From assembly GCF_001426865.1 (NCBI RefSeq), contig NZ_LMFO01000030.1, positions 62,001 through 126,000 on the forward strand: a stretch of DNA of 64,000 nucleotides, read 5' to 3'. The translations under genes and the position numbers were made by a program. The notes under the pieces are model-generated. The model searched no databases and was not told where the DNA came from. It was given only the letters and a program-made list of their open reading frames with translations. Each line of letters begins with the position of its first letter. Position 1 is the first letter of the stretch. This stretch comes from Paenibacillus sp. Root52. Its GTDB lineage: Bacteria; Bacillota; Bacilli; Paenibacillales; Paenibacillaceae. Shown in pieces: positions 1-7,936 of the stretch.

Positions 1-486
1 GGAGAGAGCTTTACCGTTGCTATCACGACCGGCTTTCATCGGTCCACCACTTACGAACACGGTAGGGATATTACAACGAAGTGCACCCATCATCATACCT
101 GGTGTGATTTTGTCACAGTTCGGGATACATACCATACCGTCGAACCAGTGAGCGGATACTACCGTCTCAACGGAATCGGCAATAATATCACGGCTTGGAA
201 GGGAGTAACGCATACCAATGTGTCCCATTGCAATCCCATCGTCAACACCGATTGTGTTGAACTCAAATGGAACGCCGCCAGCTTCACGGATTGCATCTTT
301 TACAATTTTACCAAACTCCTGCAGATGTACATGACCAGGAACGATATCAATGTAAGAGTTACATACGGCAATAAACGGCTTGCCAAAATCTTCTTCTTTA
401 ACGCCTGCGGCACGCAACAAACTGCGGTGCGGTGCACGGTCAAAACCTTTTTTGATCATATCGGAACGCATCTTATTGGCTGACAT
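1..486 (-). CDS. ilvD: dihydroxy-acid dehydratase, N-terminal part
   Basis: The minus strand translates from ATG at 486 without a stop to the window edge (162 residues; the family is about 560). IlvD dehydrates 2,3-dihydroxy-isovalerate and 2,3-dihydroxy-3-methylvalerate in valine, isoleucine and leucine synthesis. Visible signatures are NSYIDIVPGH (about 53-62), GVDDGIAMGHIGM (80-92) and CIPNCDKITPGM (120-131), which supply two Fe-S cysteines (Cys52, Cys124) and the modified lysine (Lys126). The C-terminal part lies outside the window. The start is preceded by a GGGGGG ribosome site about 7 bases upstream. The leader region holds a minus-strand hairpin with a U-run but no recognisable T-box. 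Confidence 0.95.
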   Translation of the reverse strand, partial: MSANKMRSDMIKKGFDRAPHRSLLRAAGVKEEDFGKPFIAVCNSYIDIVPGHVHLQEFGKIVKDAIREAGGVPFEFNTIGVDDGIAMGHIGMRYSLPSRDIIADSVETVVSAHWFDGMVCIPNCDKITPGMMMGALRCNIPTVFVSGGPMKAGRDSNGKALS

Positions 487-801
487 GGTGTATTTCCCCC
501 CAAATTATATAGTGTATTCGAGCAACATGAATGGAAATAAAATGGCAGTGGCTCTGTCGTTAAATTTCATCCGTACTCTAAAAAAATAGACCGACAATTG
601 CCGGTTCGAGCTTCCCGTAGTTTGTGAAATTCTTTGCTGCTTTAAACCCGTGAACAACCCGGTTTTTTTATAGAGTCTATCACAATCGTCGTCATATTTC
701 TACAATCAATAGAAAGAAGCCGGCTTCCAAATCCATGGAGTTCGACTTCTAAGTTTGAACACAGCTATTCATATATATCGGATCGAAATGTTCAAGATAA
801 G
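487..801. other. intergenic region before ilvD
   Basis: This 315-base gap separates the KGG-protein stop from the ilvD start, both on the minus strand. It holds the hairpin/terminator listed at 580-605 and a TATAAT-like box near 504-510 without a convincing -35 partner. No T-box specifier or conserved T-box core was seen. No credible coding sequence was seen. Confidence 0.5.
580..605 (-). terminator. putative intrinsic terminator upstream of ilvD
   Basis: On the minus strand ACCGGC-AATT-GTCGGT forms a 6-bp stem with one G-U pair, followed by CTATTTTTTT. It lies between the KGG gene and ilvD, so it may end the former or attenuate the latter. The stem is short. Confidence 0.5.
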
Positions 802-1053
802 TTAGTTGCTTCCGCCTTTGCGTCCAATTTCCCGATAAAATTCCTTATCATGTGTCTCGGAAGTGGCGTTCCCGCCCTTGCGCCCTATCTCTTTATAGAA
901 GTCTGTGTTATGGGCATCCGAGGTCGCTTCACCGCCTTTTTTACCAATGGTTTGGTAGAAGCTACGATCATACTTTTTGGAGGTGGCTTTACCACCCAGT
1001 CGTCCCGCTTCTTCGCGAGTCATTTTGTGTTCAGACGTTTGTGGACGTGCCAT
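802..1053 (-). CDS. KGG-repeat general stress protein (GsiB-like)
   Basis: An 83-residue hydrophilic protein with tandem units ending in KKGG/RKGG, spaced about 20 residues and rich in Gly, Lys, Ser and Thr (KKGGEATS, RKGGNATS, RKGGSN). This is the KGG/LEA-like stress-protein family that includes B. subtilis GsiB and E. coli YciG; such proteins are glucose-starvation/stress induced and probably act as desiccation or colloid protectants. The start ATG at 1053 follows AAGGAGTG with good spacing. A sigma-B-like promoter (GTTTCA-14-TGGTAA) sits about 50 bases upstream. Monocistronic; ilvD follows after 315 bases. Confidence 0.9.
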   Translation of the reverse strand: MARPQTSEHKMTREEAGRLGGKATSKKYDRSFYQTIGKKGGEATSDAHNTDFYKEIGRKGGNATSETHDKEFYREIGRKGGSN

Positions 1054-1104
1054 TACAAATCACTCCTTAGATCATAAGTTGTTTTTTGTAGCGCGTATGC
1101 CTAT

Positions 1105-1130
1105 TTACCACGGTCTTTGCAGGCTGAAAC
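1105..1130 (-). promoter_or_regulatory. sigma-B-like promoter of the KGG gene
   Basis: On the minus strand GTTTCA (1130-1125), 14 bases, TGGTAA (1110-1105). This resembles the sigma-B consensus GTTTWW-12 to 15-GGGWAW, with mismatches. The expected transcript start is near 1098, giving a leader of about 45 bases. The inference is strengthened by gsiB being a classic sigma-B gene in Bacillus. Confidence 0.4.
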
Positions 1131-1153
1131 AAAATGATTCGGACACATTATAA

Positions 1154-2194
1154 TCATGCAGAGCGTTTGGAAACCTCCTGACGATGGAAGGTGAAACGCG
1201 AAAGATTGGGTTCAATAAGCGGTCTGAATGTATGGCGAACCGCCGGATGTGCAAGCATAACAGCAAACAGGACTGCGATCACAATGATGACCGGAATATA
1301 TAAGCTGCTTTCCATATAATTGTATACGCCAGACCAGATCACCAGACGAACGAGAAATCCGTGCAACAGGAACACATACAGGGTGCGTCGTCCCATTTCT
1401 GTTATTTTAGAAGTGAGTGTAGGAACCCAAGCTAGAAATAATGCAGCTGACCCAAACTGTACAGCGTACATGCCTAGGCGGTAGATGCCCGCATACCACT
1501 CGGAATGACCCAGTTCAGCATAAGTCATGCTTCCCAGCAGCCAGCCAGGTGAGAGCGGAATTCCGCCTACGCCAATCAAAATGAGTACACCCACGGAGAA
1601 TAGTGCAGCTACATAACGACTCCAGTTTGATTTTAGATGGGAGCGAATGGCTGTTCCGTAGTCATAACCAATGATAAAGAACGGAAGGAAAACAAACGTA
1701 CGACAGAAGCTGAGCCAGAAACCGTCTACAGGTAGATATCCAGCGATGATTCCAAGAATAATGGAACCAATCAACCGGTAGATCGGTTTCCAAGATAATG
1801 TGACACGAAGTAAGAGCCTCCAGCAGAAATGACTGGCTAGGAACCATAATAACAAGTAAGGTGCAAAAAAAGATAAGCGCATATGTGGCGTATGGAACAC
1901 CGTGAAATCCATCAATGCGTATAAGGATTGAAATAGTACATACTGGATGGCGATGTGCTGAAGCACACGTTTACCGGATTCTCCTTGAAGAGTGTGTCTA
2001 GCAAAATACCCGGTTACCCACACGAACAGTGGCATATGAAACGTATATATCCACAGGAACAATGTCTCTGCTCCAGCAAAACGTGTAATAATTGGTTCAA
2101 GCGCGTTCCCTACAAGAACACATACGATGAGCATGAATCTTAAATTGTAAAAAAATGAATCTGGATCATCACGATGTGTTGTCCGAATGTTCAT
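1154..2194 (-). CDS. membrane acyltransferase family 3 protein
   Basis: 346 residues with about ten hydrophobic segments. The N-terminal FYNLRFMLIVCVLVGN and FHMPLFVWVTGYFAR segments are typical of acyltransferase-3/OpgC-like integral membrane acyltransferases (Bacillus YkrP/YfiQ relatives), which transfer acyl groups to extracellular glycans or other cell-surface acceptors. The substrate cannot be told. Start ATG at 2194 follows AGGAGG 8 bases upstream. It is divergent from the KDG kinase gene and shares its upstream region, which includes a Crp/Fnr-like palindrome. Confidence 0.8.
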   Translation of the reverse strand: MNIRTTHRDDPDSFFYNLRFMLIVCVLVGNALEPIITRFAGAETLFLWIYTFHMPLFVWVTGYFARHTLQGESGKRVLQHIAIQYVLFQSLYALMDFTVFHTPHMRLSFFAPYLLLWFLASHFCWRLLLRVTLSWKPIYRLIGSIILGIIAGYLPVDGFWLSFCRTFVFLPFFIIGYDYGTAIRSHLKSNWSRYVAALFSVGVLILIGVGGIPLSPGWLLGSMTYAELGHSEWYAGIYRLGMYAVQFGSAALFLAWVPTLTSKITEMGRRTLYVFLLHGFLVRLVIWSGVYNYMESSLYIPVIIVIAVLFAVMLAHPAVRHTFRPLIEPNLSRFTFHRQEVSKRSA

Positions 2195-2269
2195 GATGTA
2201 GCCTCCTGTTACCCCTTTGTATGCAAAAAGTACTTCTGCAATAAGGGTAATATGAAAGTGATTAATTTA

Positions 2270-2287
2270 TTGTGATATTTTTCACAA
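2270..2287. promoter_or_regulatory. Crp/Fnr-type palindrome
   Basis: TTGTGATATTTTTCACAA is a perfect inverted repeat (TTGTGA-N6-TCACAA), which matches the geometry of Crp/Fnr-family operators (TGTGA-N6-TCACA). It lies between the divergent acyltransferase and KDG kinase genes, 76 bases from the former start codon and about 97 bases before the predicted kinase transcript start. Confidence 0.5.
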
Positions 2288-2340
2288 TAGAAAGCGTTAT
2301 CCTTTCACCAAGCTGTGACAACAAAATGAACGCTTTGGGA

Positions 2341-2369
2341 TTGACAACGCTTGCATACGGGATGACAAT
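2341..2369 (+). promoter_or_regulatory. promoter of the KDG kinase gene with overlapping LacI-type/cre operator
   Basis: TTGACA (2341-2346), 17 bases, GACAAT (2364-2369). The -35 box is embedded in TTGACAACGCTTGCA (2341-2355), which fits the cre consensus WTGNAANCGNWNNCW with one mismatch. Repression by CcpA or by a KdgR-like LacI-family protein is therefore plausible. A weaker similar site is centred on 2297. Confidence 0.55.
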
Positions 2370-2413
2370 GGTACAAGAAGATGAGAAACTGTAAATATAA
2401 GGAGGGATGAAAT

Positions 2414-3379
2414 ATGTCAACGAAAACGAGCCAAAGCCCTGATATTATCACGTTTGGTGAGAGTATGGGGCTTTTGACCGCGAAGGATACTCGTGGATTG
2501 GAATACGCAGCTTCATTAGATAAATCATTTGGTGGGGCAGAGAGCAATCTGGCGATTGGTGTCGCACGTCTTGGCCATACAAGCGGCTGGTTTGGACGAC
2601 TTGGTAGAGATGCATTGGGTAGTATGATCTTGAAGGCGATTCGGGGTGAAGGTGTAGATGTATCTAGAGTGACCCTAAGTGATACGGAACCTACTGGTCT
2701 TATGATTCGTGAGAACGCTTCCGGGAAAGCATCGGTTCATTATTATAGGAAACTATCTGCTGCCAGCGCGATGACACCTCAGCATCTTGATCAGGACTAT
2801 ATCGCAGGTGCACAAATTTTGCATATCACTGGCATTACAGCAGCGATCAGTCCAACAGGTCTTGCTACCGTTGAAGCTGCTATACATATCGCCAAGCAGG
2901 CTGGTGTGAAAGTAAGTTTTGACCCGAATCTGCGCTTAAAGCTCTGGTCGATTGAAGAAGCACGTCCTGTTATCCTTCGGCTGGCTGAACAGGCGGATTA
3001 TTTCTTGCCTGGTCTGGATGAGATGAAACTGTTATACAACGAAGAAGATGATCAAAAGGTGCTTGATCGTTTATCCGCTCTGGACGCAGTCTGCATTGTG
3101 AAAGGCGGTCCTGATTTGACCTATGTATTAGTGAATGGTACCCTAACGGAAGTTCCGTACTTCAAAGCGGATCATGTGCTGGATACGGTCGGAGCGGGTG
3201 ATGGTTTCTGTGCAGGATTTTTGTCAGGCATTATCAAAGGTTATTCCCCTCAAGAAGCTACTCGACTAGGAAACCTGACAGGTTCTATGGTGATACAGGC
3301 TGTGGGGGACTGGGAAGCACTCCCGACGTGGGAGCAGGTAGAGGCTAAGCTGAACAACGTAGCTCATGTTGAGCGCTAG
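2414..3379 (+). CDS. kdgK: 2-keto-3-deoxygluconate kinase
   Basis: 321-residue PfkB-family sugar kinase. It has the N-terminal signature around GGAESNLAIGVARLGH (40-55) and the C-terminal DTVGAGDGF (257-265), with Asp263 as catalytic base. The sequence GESMGL... at the start and the neighbouring KDPG aldolase make 2-dehydro-3-deoxygluconate the likely substrate (KDG + ATP to KDPG), the last stage of pectin/uronate breakdown. Ribosome site AAGGAGGG precedes ATG at 2414. It forms an operon with the aldolase 84 bases downstream and is likely under a LacI-type repressor given the operator on its -35 box. Confidence 0.9.
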   Translation: MSTKTSQSPDIITFGESMGLLTAKDTRGLEYAASLDKSFGGAESNLAIGVARLGHTSGWFGRLGRDALGSMILKAIRGEGVDVSRVTLSDTEPTGLMIRENASGKASVHYYRKLSAASAMTPQHLDQDYIAGAQILHITGITAAISPTGLATVEAAIHIAKQAGVKVSFDPNLRLKLWSIEEARPVILRLAEQADYFLPGLDEMKLLYNEEDDQKVLDRLSALDAVCIVKGGPDLTYVLVNGTLTEVPYFKADHVLDTVGAGDGFCAGFLSGIIKGYSPQEATRLGNLTGSMVIQAVGDWEALPTWEQVEAKLNNVAHVER

Positions 3380-3463
3380 TCGCTGCTGATATCATGAATG
3401 TCTCATCTTCGTTCTAAATGTAAGGATTGCAATGACGATCACATTGACAAGGGAGAGAATGAA

Positions 3464-4129
3464 ATGAAGAAGCTTCAGCTACTGCAAAAAATAACGGACA
3501 ACGGTGTCGTTGCCGTCCTGCGTGCGGATTCTGCCGATCAAGTTATTGCTATGGCGGAACAAGCCATTACTGGTGGGATCAAAGTCATAGAGATCACCAT
3601 GACAGTTCCCAGTGCCCTCAAAGCGATTGAGAAATTAAGTCGTGTCTATCATTGGAATACACAAGATCCTGAGAAGTTTGCCATTATTGGTGCGGGCACC
3701 GTTCTAGAACCCCAAACAGCGCGTGCAGCTATTATGTCAGGTGCTGAATTCGTCGTTGGGCCATCTCTGAATCCAGATACCGTTCAGATCTGCAACTTGT
3801 ATCGTATCCCTATTTTGCCAGGTGTGATGACGATTGCAGATGTTCAACGTGCTTTGGAACTTGGCGTGGACATTGTGAAATTATTCCCAGGTAATCTGTA
3901 TGATCCTTCAATTATTAAAACAATGAAAGGTCCAATGCCGCAGGCGAATTTTATGCCAACAGGTGGGGTTTCTTTGTCTAATTTGGGTGATTGGATCAAG
4001 GGTGGCGCGGTAGCGGTAGGAATTGGTTCCGACTTGACGACCGAAGCAGTAAAAACGGGGGACTTGAGTCATGTCCGTCGCAAAGCGGAACAATATATGG
4101 ACGCTTATCGTAAGGCCAAAGCCGAATAG
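3464..4129 (+). CDS. kdgA: KDPG/KHG aldolase
   Basis: 221-residue class I aldolase cleaving 2-keto-3-deoxy-6-phosphogluconate to pyruvate and glyceraldehyde-3-phosphate. Glu43 (in VIEITMTVP) and the Schiff-base Lys139 (in DIVKLFPG) are present, as is the phosphate-binding PTGGV (166-170). The frame is open back to an ATG at 3398, but ATG 3464 is preferred: it follows AAGGGAGAG and gives the usual family length and N-terminus. Cotranscribed with kdgK, it completes conversion of KDG to central metabolites. Confidence 0.93.
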   Translation: MKKLQLLQKITDNGVVAVLRADSADQVIAMAEQAITGGIKVIEITMTVPSALKAIEKLSRVYHWNTQDPEKFAIIGAGTVLEPQTARAAIMSGAEFVVGPSLNPDTVQICNLYRIPILPGVMTIADVQRALELGVDIVKLFPGNLYDPSIIKTMKGPMPQANFMPTGGVSLSNLGDWIKGGAVAVGIGSDLTTEAVKTGDLSHVRRKAEQYMDAYRKAKAE

Positions 4130-4142
4130 GATGAATATGCGG

Positions 4143-4177
4143 AGAATGGGAGCCGGGACGTATGAGGCTCTCATTCT
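4143..4177 (+). other. intercistronic hairpin without U-run
   Basis: AGAATGGGAGCC (4143-4154) pairs with GGCTCTCATTCT (4166-4177), 12 bp with one G-U, loop of 11. No U-tract follows, so it may be an mRNA processing or stabilising element between kdgA and the hydrolase rather than a terminator. Confidence 0.45.
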
Positions 4178-4214
4178 TGCGAGCCGCGGCACCTGCGGAA
4201 GCGAAGAAAGGTGA

Positions 4215-4991
4215 ATGAAGTTGAGAAATAGGAATCGGTACAACACAGGGCGCAAGAAAAGGGGCATATGGAAATTCCTGCTCGTTCTTCTGGCGCTCAT
4301 TGTCATTGGTTTAGGATATGTTGGTTATAAAGTGTTAACCCCTTATGGACCACAGGAAATAGCTCAAACGGCTATGGAAACTGCGGATCAGGTCACGGTA
4401 AGTGAACAAGAGAACTGGATTGATTTTGCTCCTGAAAAGCCTGAAGGTGTGAGTGTTATCTTTTATCCGGGTGGATTGGTTAAACCGGAAAGTTATGCAC
4501 CGTTCGCCCATAAGTTAGCGGAAGCAGGCCATCATACCATTATCGCCAAAATGCCTGTCAATTTGGCGGTGCTTAAGCAAGATCTAGCTGATGAGATTCG
4601 AAATGCATATCCTGACGAAACATTCGTCATGGGTGGACATTCTCTAGGTGGTTCAATGGCTGCTCGTTATGCAGCTGCCCATCCTGATGCGCTTCAAGGC
4701 ATATTCTTCTTAGCATCATATCCAGATGAAAAAGGTAGTGTGAAATCATTAGATATTCCAGCGTTATCCATTCTGGGAACGAATGATGAAGTTGTAAATT
4801 CGACGAAATATCAAAGTGGGCGTGCTTACTTACCTGAAGATACCGTGTATTATACCATCGAAGGAGGAAATCACTCCCAATTCGGTGATTATGGTCACCA
4901 GAGCGGTGATGGAGAACCTGGAATCAGTGAAGAAGAGCAGTTAACACAGACGGTAAAAACCGTTTTGGATTGGCTGAAAGGCATTCAATAA
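4215..4991 (+). CDS. membrane-anchored alpha/beta hydrolase
   Basis: 258 residues. A basic N-terminus and one hydrophobic segment (19-40) suggest a signal anchor with the enzyme outside. The alpha/beta-hydrolase fold (Abhydrolase_5 type) shows nucleophile Ser143 in GGHSLGG, Asp191 in LGTNDEV and His220 in EGGNHSQFG. The substrate is unknown. The ATG at 4215 has its AAAGG only three bases away, whereas a TTG at 4221 is spaced properly, so translation may begin two codons later. It sits directly downstream of kdgA and 27 bases ahead of the HAD gene. Confidence 0.8.
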   Translation: MKLRNRNRYNTGRKKRGIWKFLLVLLALIVIGLGYVGYKVLTPYGPQEIAQTAMETADQVTVSEQENWIDFAPEKPEGVSVIFYPGGLVKPESYAPFAHKLAEAGHHTIIAKMPVNLAVLKQDLADEIRNAYPDETFVMGGHSLGGSMAARYAAAHPDALQGIFFLASYPDEKGSVKSLDIPALSILGTNDEVVNSTKYQSGRAYLPEDTVYYTIEGGNHSQFGDYGHQSGDGEPGISEEEQLTQTVKTVLDWLKGIQ

Positions 4992-5018
4992 ATCGATGTT
5001 GCTAAGGGAGGAAATCAT

Positions 5019-5798
5019 ATGACCTTCAAGCTTCACGTTCACGATGTAGCGTACCCCTGTGAGGGTATTCTCTTTGACAAAGATGGAACTTTACTAGAGT
5101 TCCTGCATCTATGGGGGCCTTGGGCAGAGACCATGCTACGGCAAATGGAAGAGGCACTTACCGAACGGGGGGCTACGTTTACAGTTGATCGTGGTGACGT
5201 GTTAGGCACGAAGCATGACGGTGCAGGCAAGATCATCGGATACGATCCACAGGGACCATTCGTGATTGCTACAGTAGATGAAAGCAATGGATTATTGGCT
5301 GGACAGTTGTATGCGGCGGGCATCCCGTGGAACGAATCAATCACGATGATTCGCAAGTTCTCAAGTGTAGCTATGCGAGAGGTGCGTCAAAATAAGCTTG
5401 CAGAGCCTATGACAGGTCTCATACCATTTTTGCAGCAATGCAGAGATGCATCCATTCCGATGGCGGTTGTAACCTCCGACAGCACCGCAGCAGCAGAAAC
5501 ACATCTGGATTGGATGGGGATTCGATCCTATTTTACATCCATCGTCGGCTCTGATCGGGTTACATTAGGCAAACCAGATCAAGAATCGGTTATGCTGGCT
5601 TGTAATGAATTACATATTCGTCCTGATCGAGCGATTGTTATTGGTGACAGTAACGGGGATATGCAGATGGGACGTAGTGCAGGGGCATCCTGCGTTATTG
5701 GGTTCTGTCCACAAGATCAAGCTGCTGACCATTTACATGATGCCGATGTCATAATCCGAGCTTATGAGGAGCTAGGCTTGTTTCCTAACGAAATTTGA
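5019..5798 (+). CDS. HAD-family phosphatase
   Basis: 259 residues with all haloacid-dehalogenase motifs: DKDGTL (20-25, nucleophile Asp20 and Asp22), AVVTSDS, the lysine in LGKPDQ, and VIGDSNGDM. A helical cap lies between motifs 1 and 2 (about 30-140), as in phosphoglycolate-phosphatase-like enzymes. The substrate is not evident; the upstream sugar-acid genes make a small sugar phosphate plausible. ATG follows AGGGAGG with 7-base spacing. Probably cotranscribed with the hydrolase upstream and the sirtuin downstream. Confidence 0.82.
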   Translation: MTFKLHVHDVAYPCEGILFDKDGTLLEFLHLWGPWAETMLRQMEEALTERGATFTVDRGDVLGTKHDGAGKIIGYDPQGPFVIATVDESNGLLAGQLYAAGIPWNESITMIRKFSSVAMREVRQNKLAEPMTGLIPFLQQCRDASIPMAVVTSDSTAAAETHLDWMGIRSYFTSIVGSDRVTLGKPDQESVMLACNELHIRPDRAIVIGDSNGDMQMGRSAGASCVIGFCPQDQAADHLHDADVIIRAYEELGLFPNEI

Positions 5799-5838
5799 AG
5801 GTTCAGCGGTTCATTTCAATAGAAGGAGGAGAGAGAGG

Positions 5839-6579
5839 ATGAACGCAACAGAACAATTGGTCTCTTGGATTCAGGAAAGTAAGAAAATTGTCTTTTTCGG
5901 CGGGGCAGGGACTTCAACCGAAAGCGGAATTCCCGACTTTCGTTCTGCCGCAGGCCTTTATCAAACGGAGCAGCATTCACCTTATCCACCGGAGGAACTG
6001 CTGAGCCGTCATTTTTTTGATCAGCACGCGGATATCTTCTATGATTTTTATCGGGGGAAGATGCTCCATCCACAAGCCGAGCCGAATGGCTGCCATCGAT
6101 TGCTTGCACGCTTGGAGAATGAAGGGCGCCTACAAGCTGTTATCACGCAAAATATCGACGGTTTACACCAGAAGGCTGGTAGCAAGAACGTGCTTGAATT
6201 GCATGGATCTGTTCATCGTAATGCGTGTATGGATTGTAAACGATTCTATTCACTGGATGATATCATTCGTTCTCAAGATATCGTTCCTCGCTGTATCTCC
6301 TGCGGCGGGGTAGTCAAGCCAGAGGTAGTGCTGTACGAAGAGGAGTTGGACCAGAATACGTTGTATCTCTCCGTGGATGCGATCTCTACAGCGGACTTGT
6401 TACTGGTAGGCGGGACATCACTTACCGTACAGCCTGCAGCCCAACTTATTACGTACTTTCAAGGCAAGCATACCGTACTGCTTAACGCTACACCTACCGC
6501 GTATGATCGTCAGGCTGATTTACTGATTACAGAGCCCATCGGTGAGGTAATGAATACTGTGGACCAGCTTCTGGGTTAG
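5839..6579 (+). CDS. srtN: NAD-dependent protein deacylase, sirtuin
   Basis: 246 residues. NAD-binding GGAGTSTESGIPDFRS (21-36), TQNIDGLH (103-110), catalytic His122 in ELHGS, and four zinc cysteines as CMDC (130-133) and CISC (152-155), then GGTSLTVQPAA. These are complete sirtuin signatures; the enzyme removes acyl groups from lysines using NAD+, giving nicotinamide and O-acyl-ADP-ribose. In Bacillus the counterpart SrtN regulates acetyl-CoA synthetase. Start ATG follows AAGGAGGAG. It lies 40 bases after the HAD gene and is probably cotranscribed. Confidence 0.93.
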   Translation: MNATEQLVSWIQESKKIVFFGGAGTSTESGIPDFRSAAGLYQTEQHSPYPPEELLSRHFFDQHADIFYDFYRGKMLHPQAEPNGCHRLLARLENEGRLQAVITQNIDGLHQKAGSKNVLELHGSVHRNACMDCKRFYSLDDIIRSQDIVPRCISCGGVVKPEVVLYEEELDQNTLYLSVDAISTADLLLVGGTSLTVQPAAQLITYFQGKHTVLLNATPTAYDRQADLLITEPIGEVMNTVDQLLG

Positions 6580-6658
6580 AAGGCAAATTAAATAACCGCA
6601 CGCTCCGGTATGGCGCCGGATGAATAGAAGCGGAATCTGGGGAAAGAAGGGATTCAAT

Positions 6659-7666
6659 ATGGTCTACGTGGCCAGCGATACACGCTACGAGGTAATGAAA
6701 TATAATCGAGTTGGACGTTCCGGCTTGAAACTTCCGGCTATTTCACTTGGACTTTGGCATAATTTCGGTGGTATCAATAATGCGGAGAATGGACGTAACA
6801 TGATTACACGTTCGTTTGATCTTGGCATTACACACTTTGACCTCGCCAACAATTATGGACCTCCGGCTGGATCAGCAGAGCAATTGTTTGGACAGGTGCT
6901 GGCACAGGATCTGAAGCCCTATCGAGACGAGCTTATCATCTCCACCAAGGCTGGGTATTATATGTGGCCTGGACCTTATGGCGAATGGGGCTCCCGCAAA
7001 AATCTCGTATCTAGTCTGAATCAGAGTCTGAAACGGATGGGACTCGATTATGTGGATATTTTCTATTCCCATCGCTATGATCCTGAAACACCACTGGAAG
7101 AAACGATGATGGCTCTTGACCATATCGTGCGTTCGGGTAAAGCCCTCTATGTAGGGATATCGAATTACCCTGCAGAACAGACCAAGCAAGCTGCAGAAAT
7201 TCTGAAGGGACTAGGGACACCGCTTTTGATTCATCAACCTAAATATTCGATGTTGGATCGTTGGATTGAAGACGGGTTACAGGATGTCCTGGAGGAATAT
7301 GGTGCGGGTAGCATTGCTTTTTGTCCGCTTGCTCAAGGGTTGCTCACGAACAAGTACTTGAATGGTATTCCTGAGGATTCTCGTGCCAAAGGGCCGTCTG
7401 TATTTCTGAATGAAAATAACATCTCACCAGAGACGCTGCGCAAAGTCCGCGCGCTCAATCAGATTGCGGCTGCGCGTGGTCAAAGTCTGGCACAGTTCGC
7501 ACTCGCCTGGGTACTACGGAGTGGCAAAGTGACATCTGCATTGATCGGTGCAAGCCGTCCTGCTCAGATTGAGGAGAATGTAGCAGCGCTAAGCCAACTG
7601 GATTTCTCTACCGAGGAATTGGATCGAATTGAATCCATCCTTCGTCCTGAACATGGAGATAAGTAA
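6659..7666 (+). CDS. aldo/keto reductase, YghZ-like (L-glyceraldehyde 3-phosphate reductase family)
   Basis: 335 residues closely resembling E. coli YghZ: KYNRVGRSGLKLPAISLGLW, THFDLANNYGPPAGSAE and SGKALYVGISNY. Catalytic tetrad Asp61, Tyr66, Lys97 and His138 is present. YghZ-type enzymes reduce aldehydes including L-glyceraldehyde 3-phosphate and methylglyoxal with NADPH. The frame extends up to 6620, but ATG 6659 after AAGAAGG with 8-base spacing matches the family N-terminus (MVY...). Ends before a bidirectional terminator. Confidence 0.88.
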   Translation: MVYVASDTRYEVMKYNRVGRSGLKLPAISLGLWHNFGGINNAENGRNMITRSFDLGITHFDLANNYGPPAGSAEQLFGQVLAQDLKPYRDELIISTKAGYYMWPGPYGEWGSRKNLVSSLNQSLKRMGLDYVDIFYSHRYDPETPLEETMMALDHIVRSGKALYVGISNYPAEQTKQAAEILKGLGTPLLIHQPKYSMLDRWIEDGLQDVLEEYGAGSIAFCPLAQGLLTNKYLNGIPEDSRAKGPSVFLNENNISPETLRKVRALNQIAAARGQSLAQFALAWVLRSGKVTSALIGASRPAQIEENVAALSQLDFSTEELDRIESILRPEHGDK

Positions 7667-7780
7667 TAAGCTCGCTCTTTCCATGCATTCCTAATAGCGG
7701 TTGTTCCAAAAAGTAAGCTTTTGAACCTTTTACTTGATAGGATCATGGCGACCGAAGCTCTGATTGAAATAAATGAAGTG

Positions 7781-7825
7781 AAAAAGGTGCATCTTAGCCA
7801 TATCGGCGTGGATGCACCTTTTTTT
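7781..7825 (+). terminator. bidirectional intrinsic terminator
   Basis: AAAAAGGTGCATC (7781-7793) pairs with GATGCACCTTTTT (7811-7823), loop of 17, then a T-run. The A-run on the 5' side makes it work on both strands, serving the convergent aldo/keto reductase and AraC regulator genes. Confidence 0.85.
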
Positions 7826-7936
7826 AGATCATAGAATTTATAAGTTTTCAGCGGAGCTGAACAATTCAATTATCGCAAGAAAACCCACAACTAAACTCGG
7901 TCTTTCTTCTGTGAAAGTACGACGTTAGGCATTTTC

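Noticed and set aside
148..483. 111-residue plus-strand frame at the left edge
   Set aside because: It is the reverse strand of the clearly recognisable ilvD coding sequence.
504..510. TATAAT-like box as ilvD promoter
   Set aside because: It is too close to the ribosome site and has no acceptable -35 at 16-18 bases.
642..670. AAACCCG...CCCGGTTTTTTT as a plus-strand terminator
   Set aside because: Only about five base pairs with an internal mismatch, and no plus-strand gene precedes it.
850..1077. Plus-strand frames opposite the KGG gene
   Set aside because: No ribosome sites, and the minus-strand KGG repeats and start signals are unambiguous.
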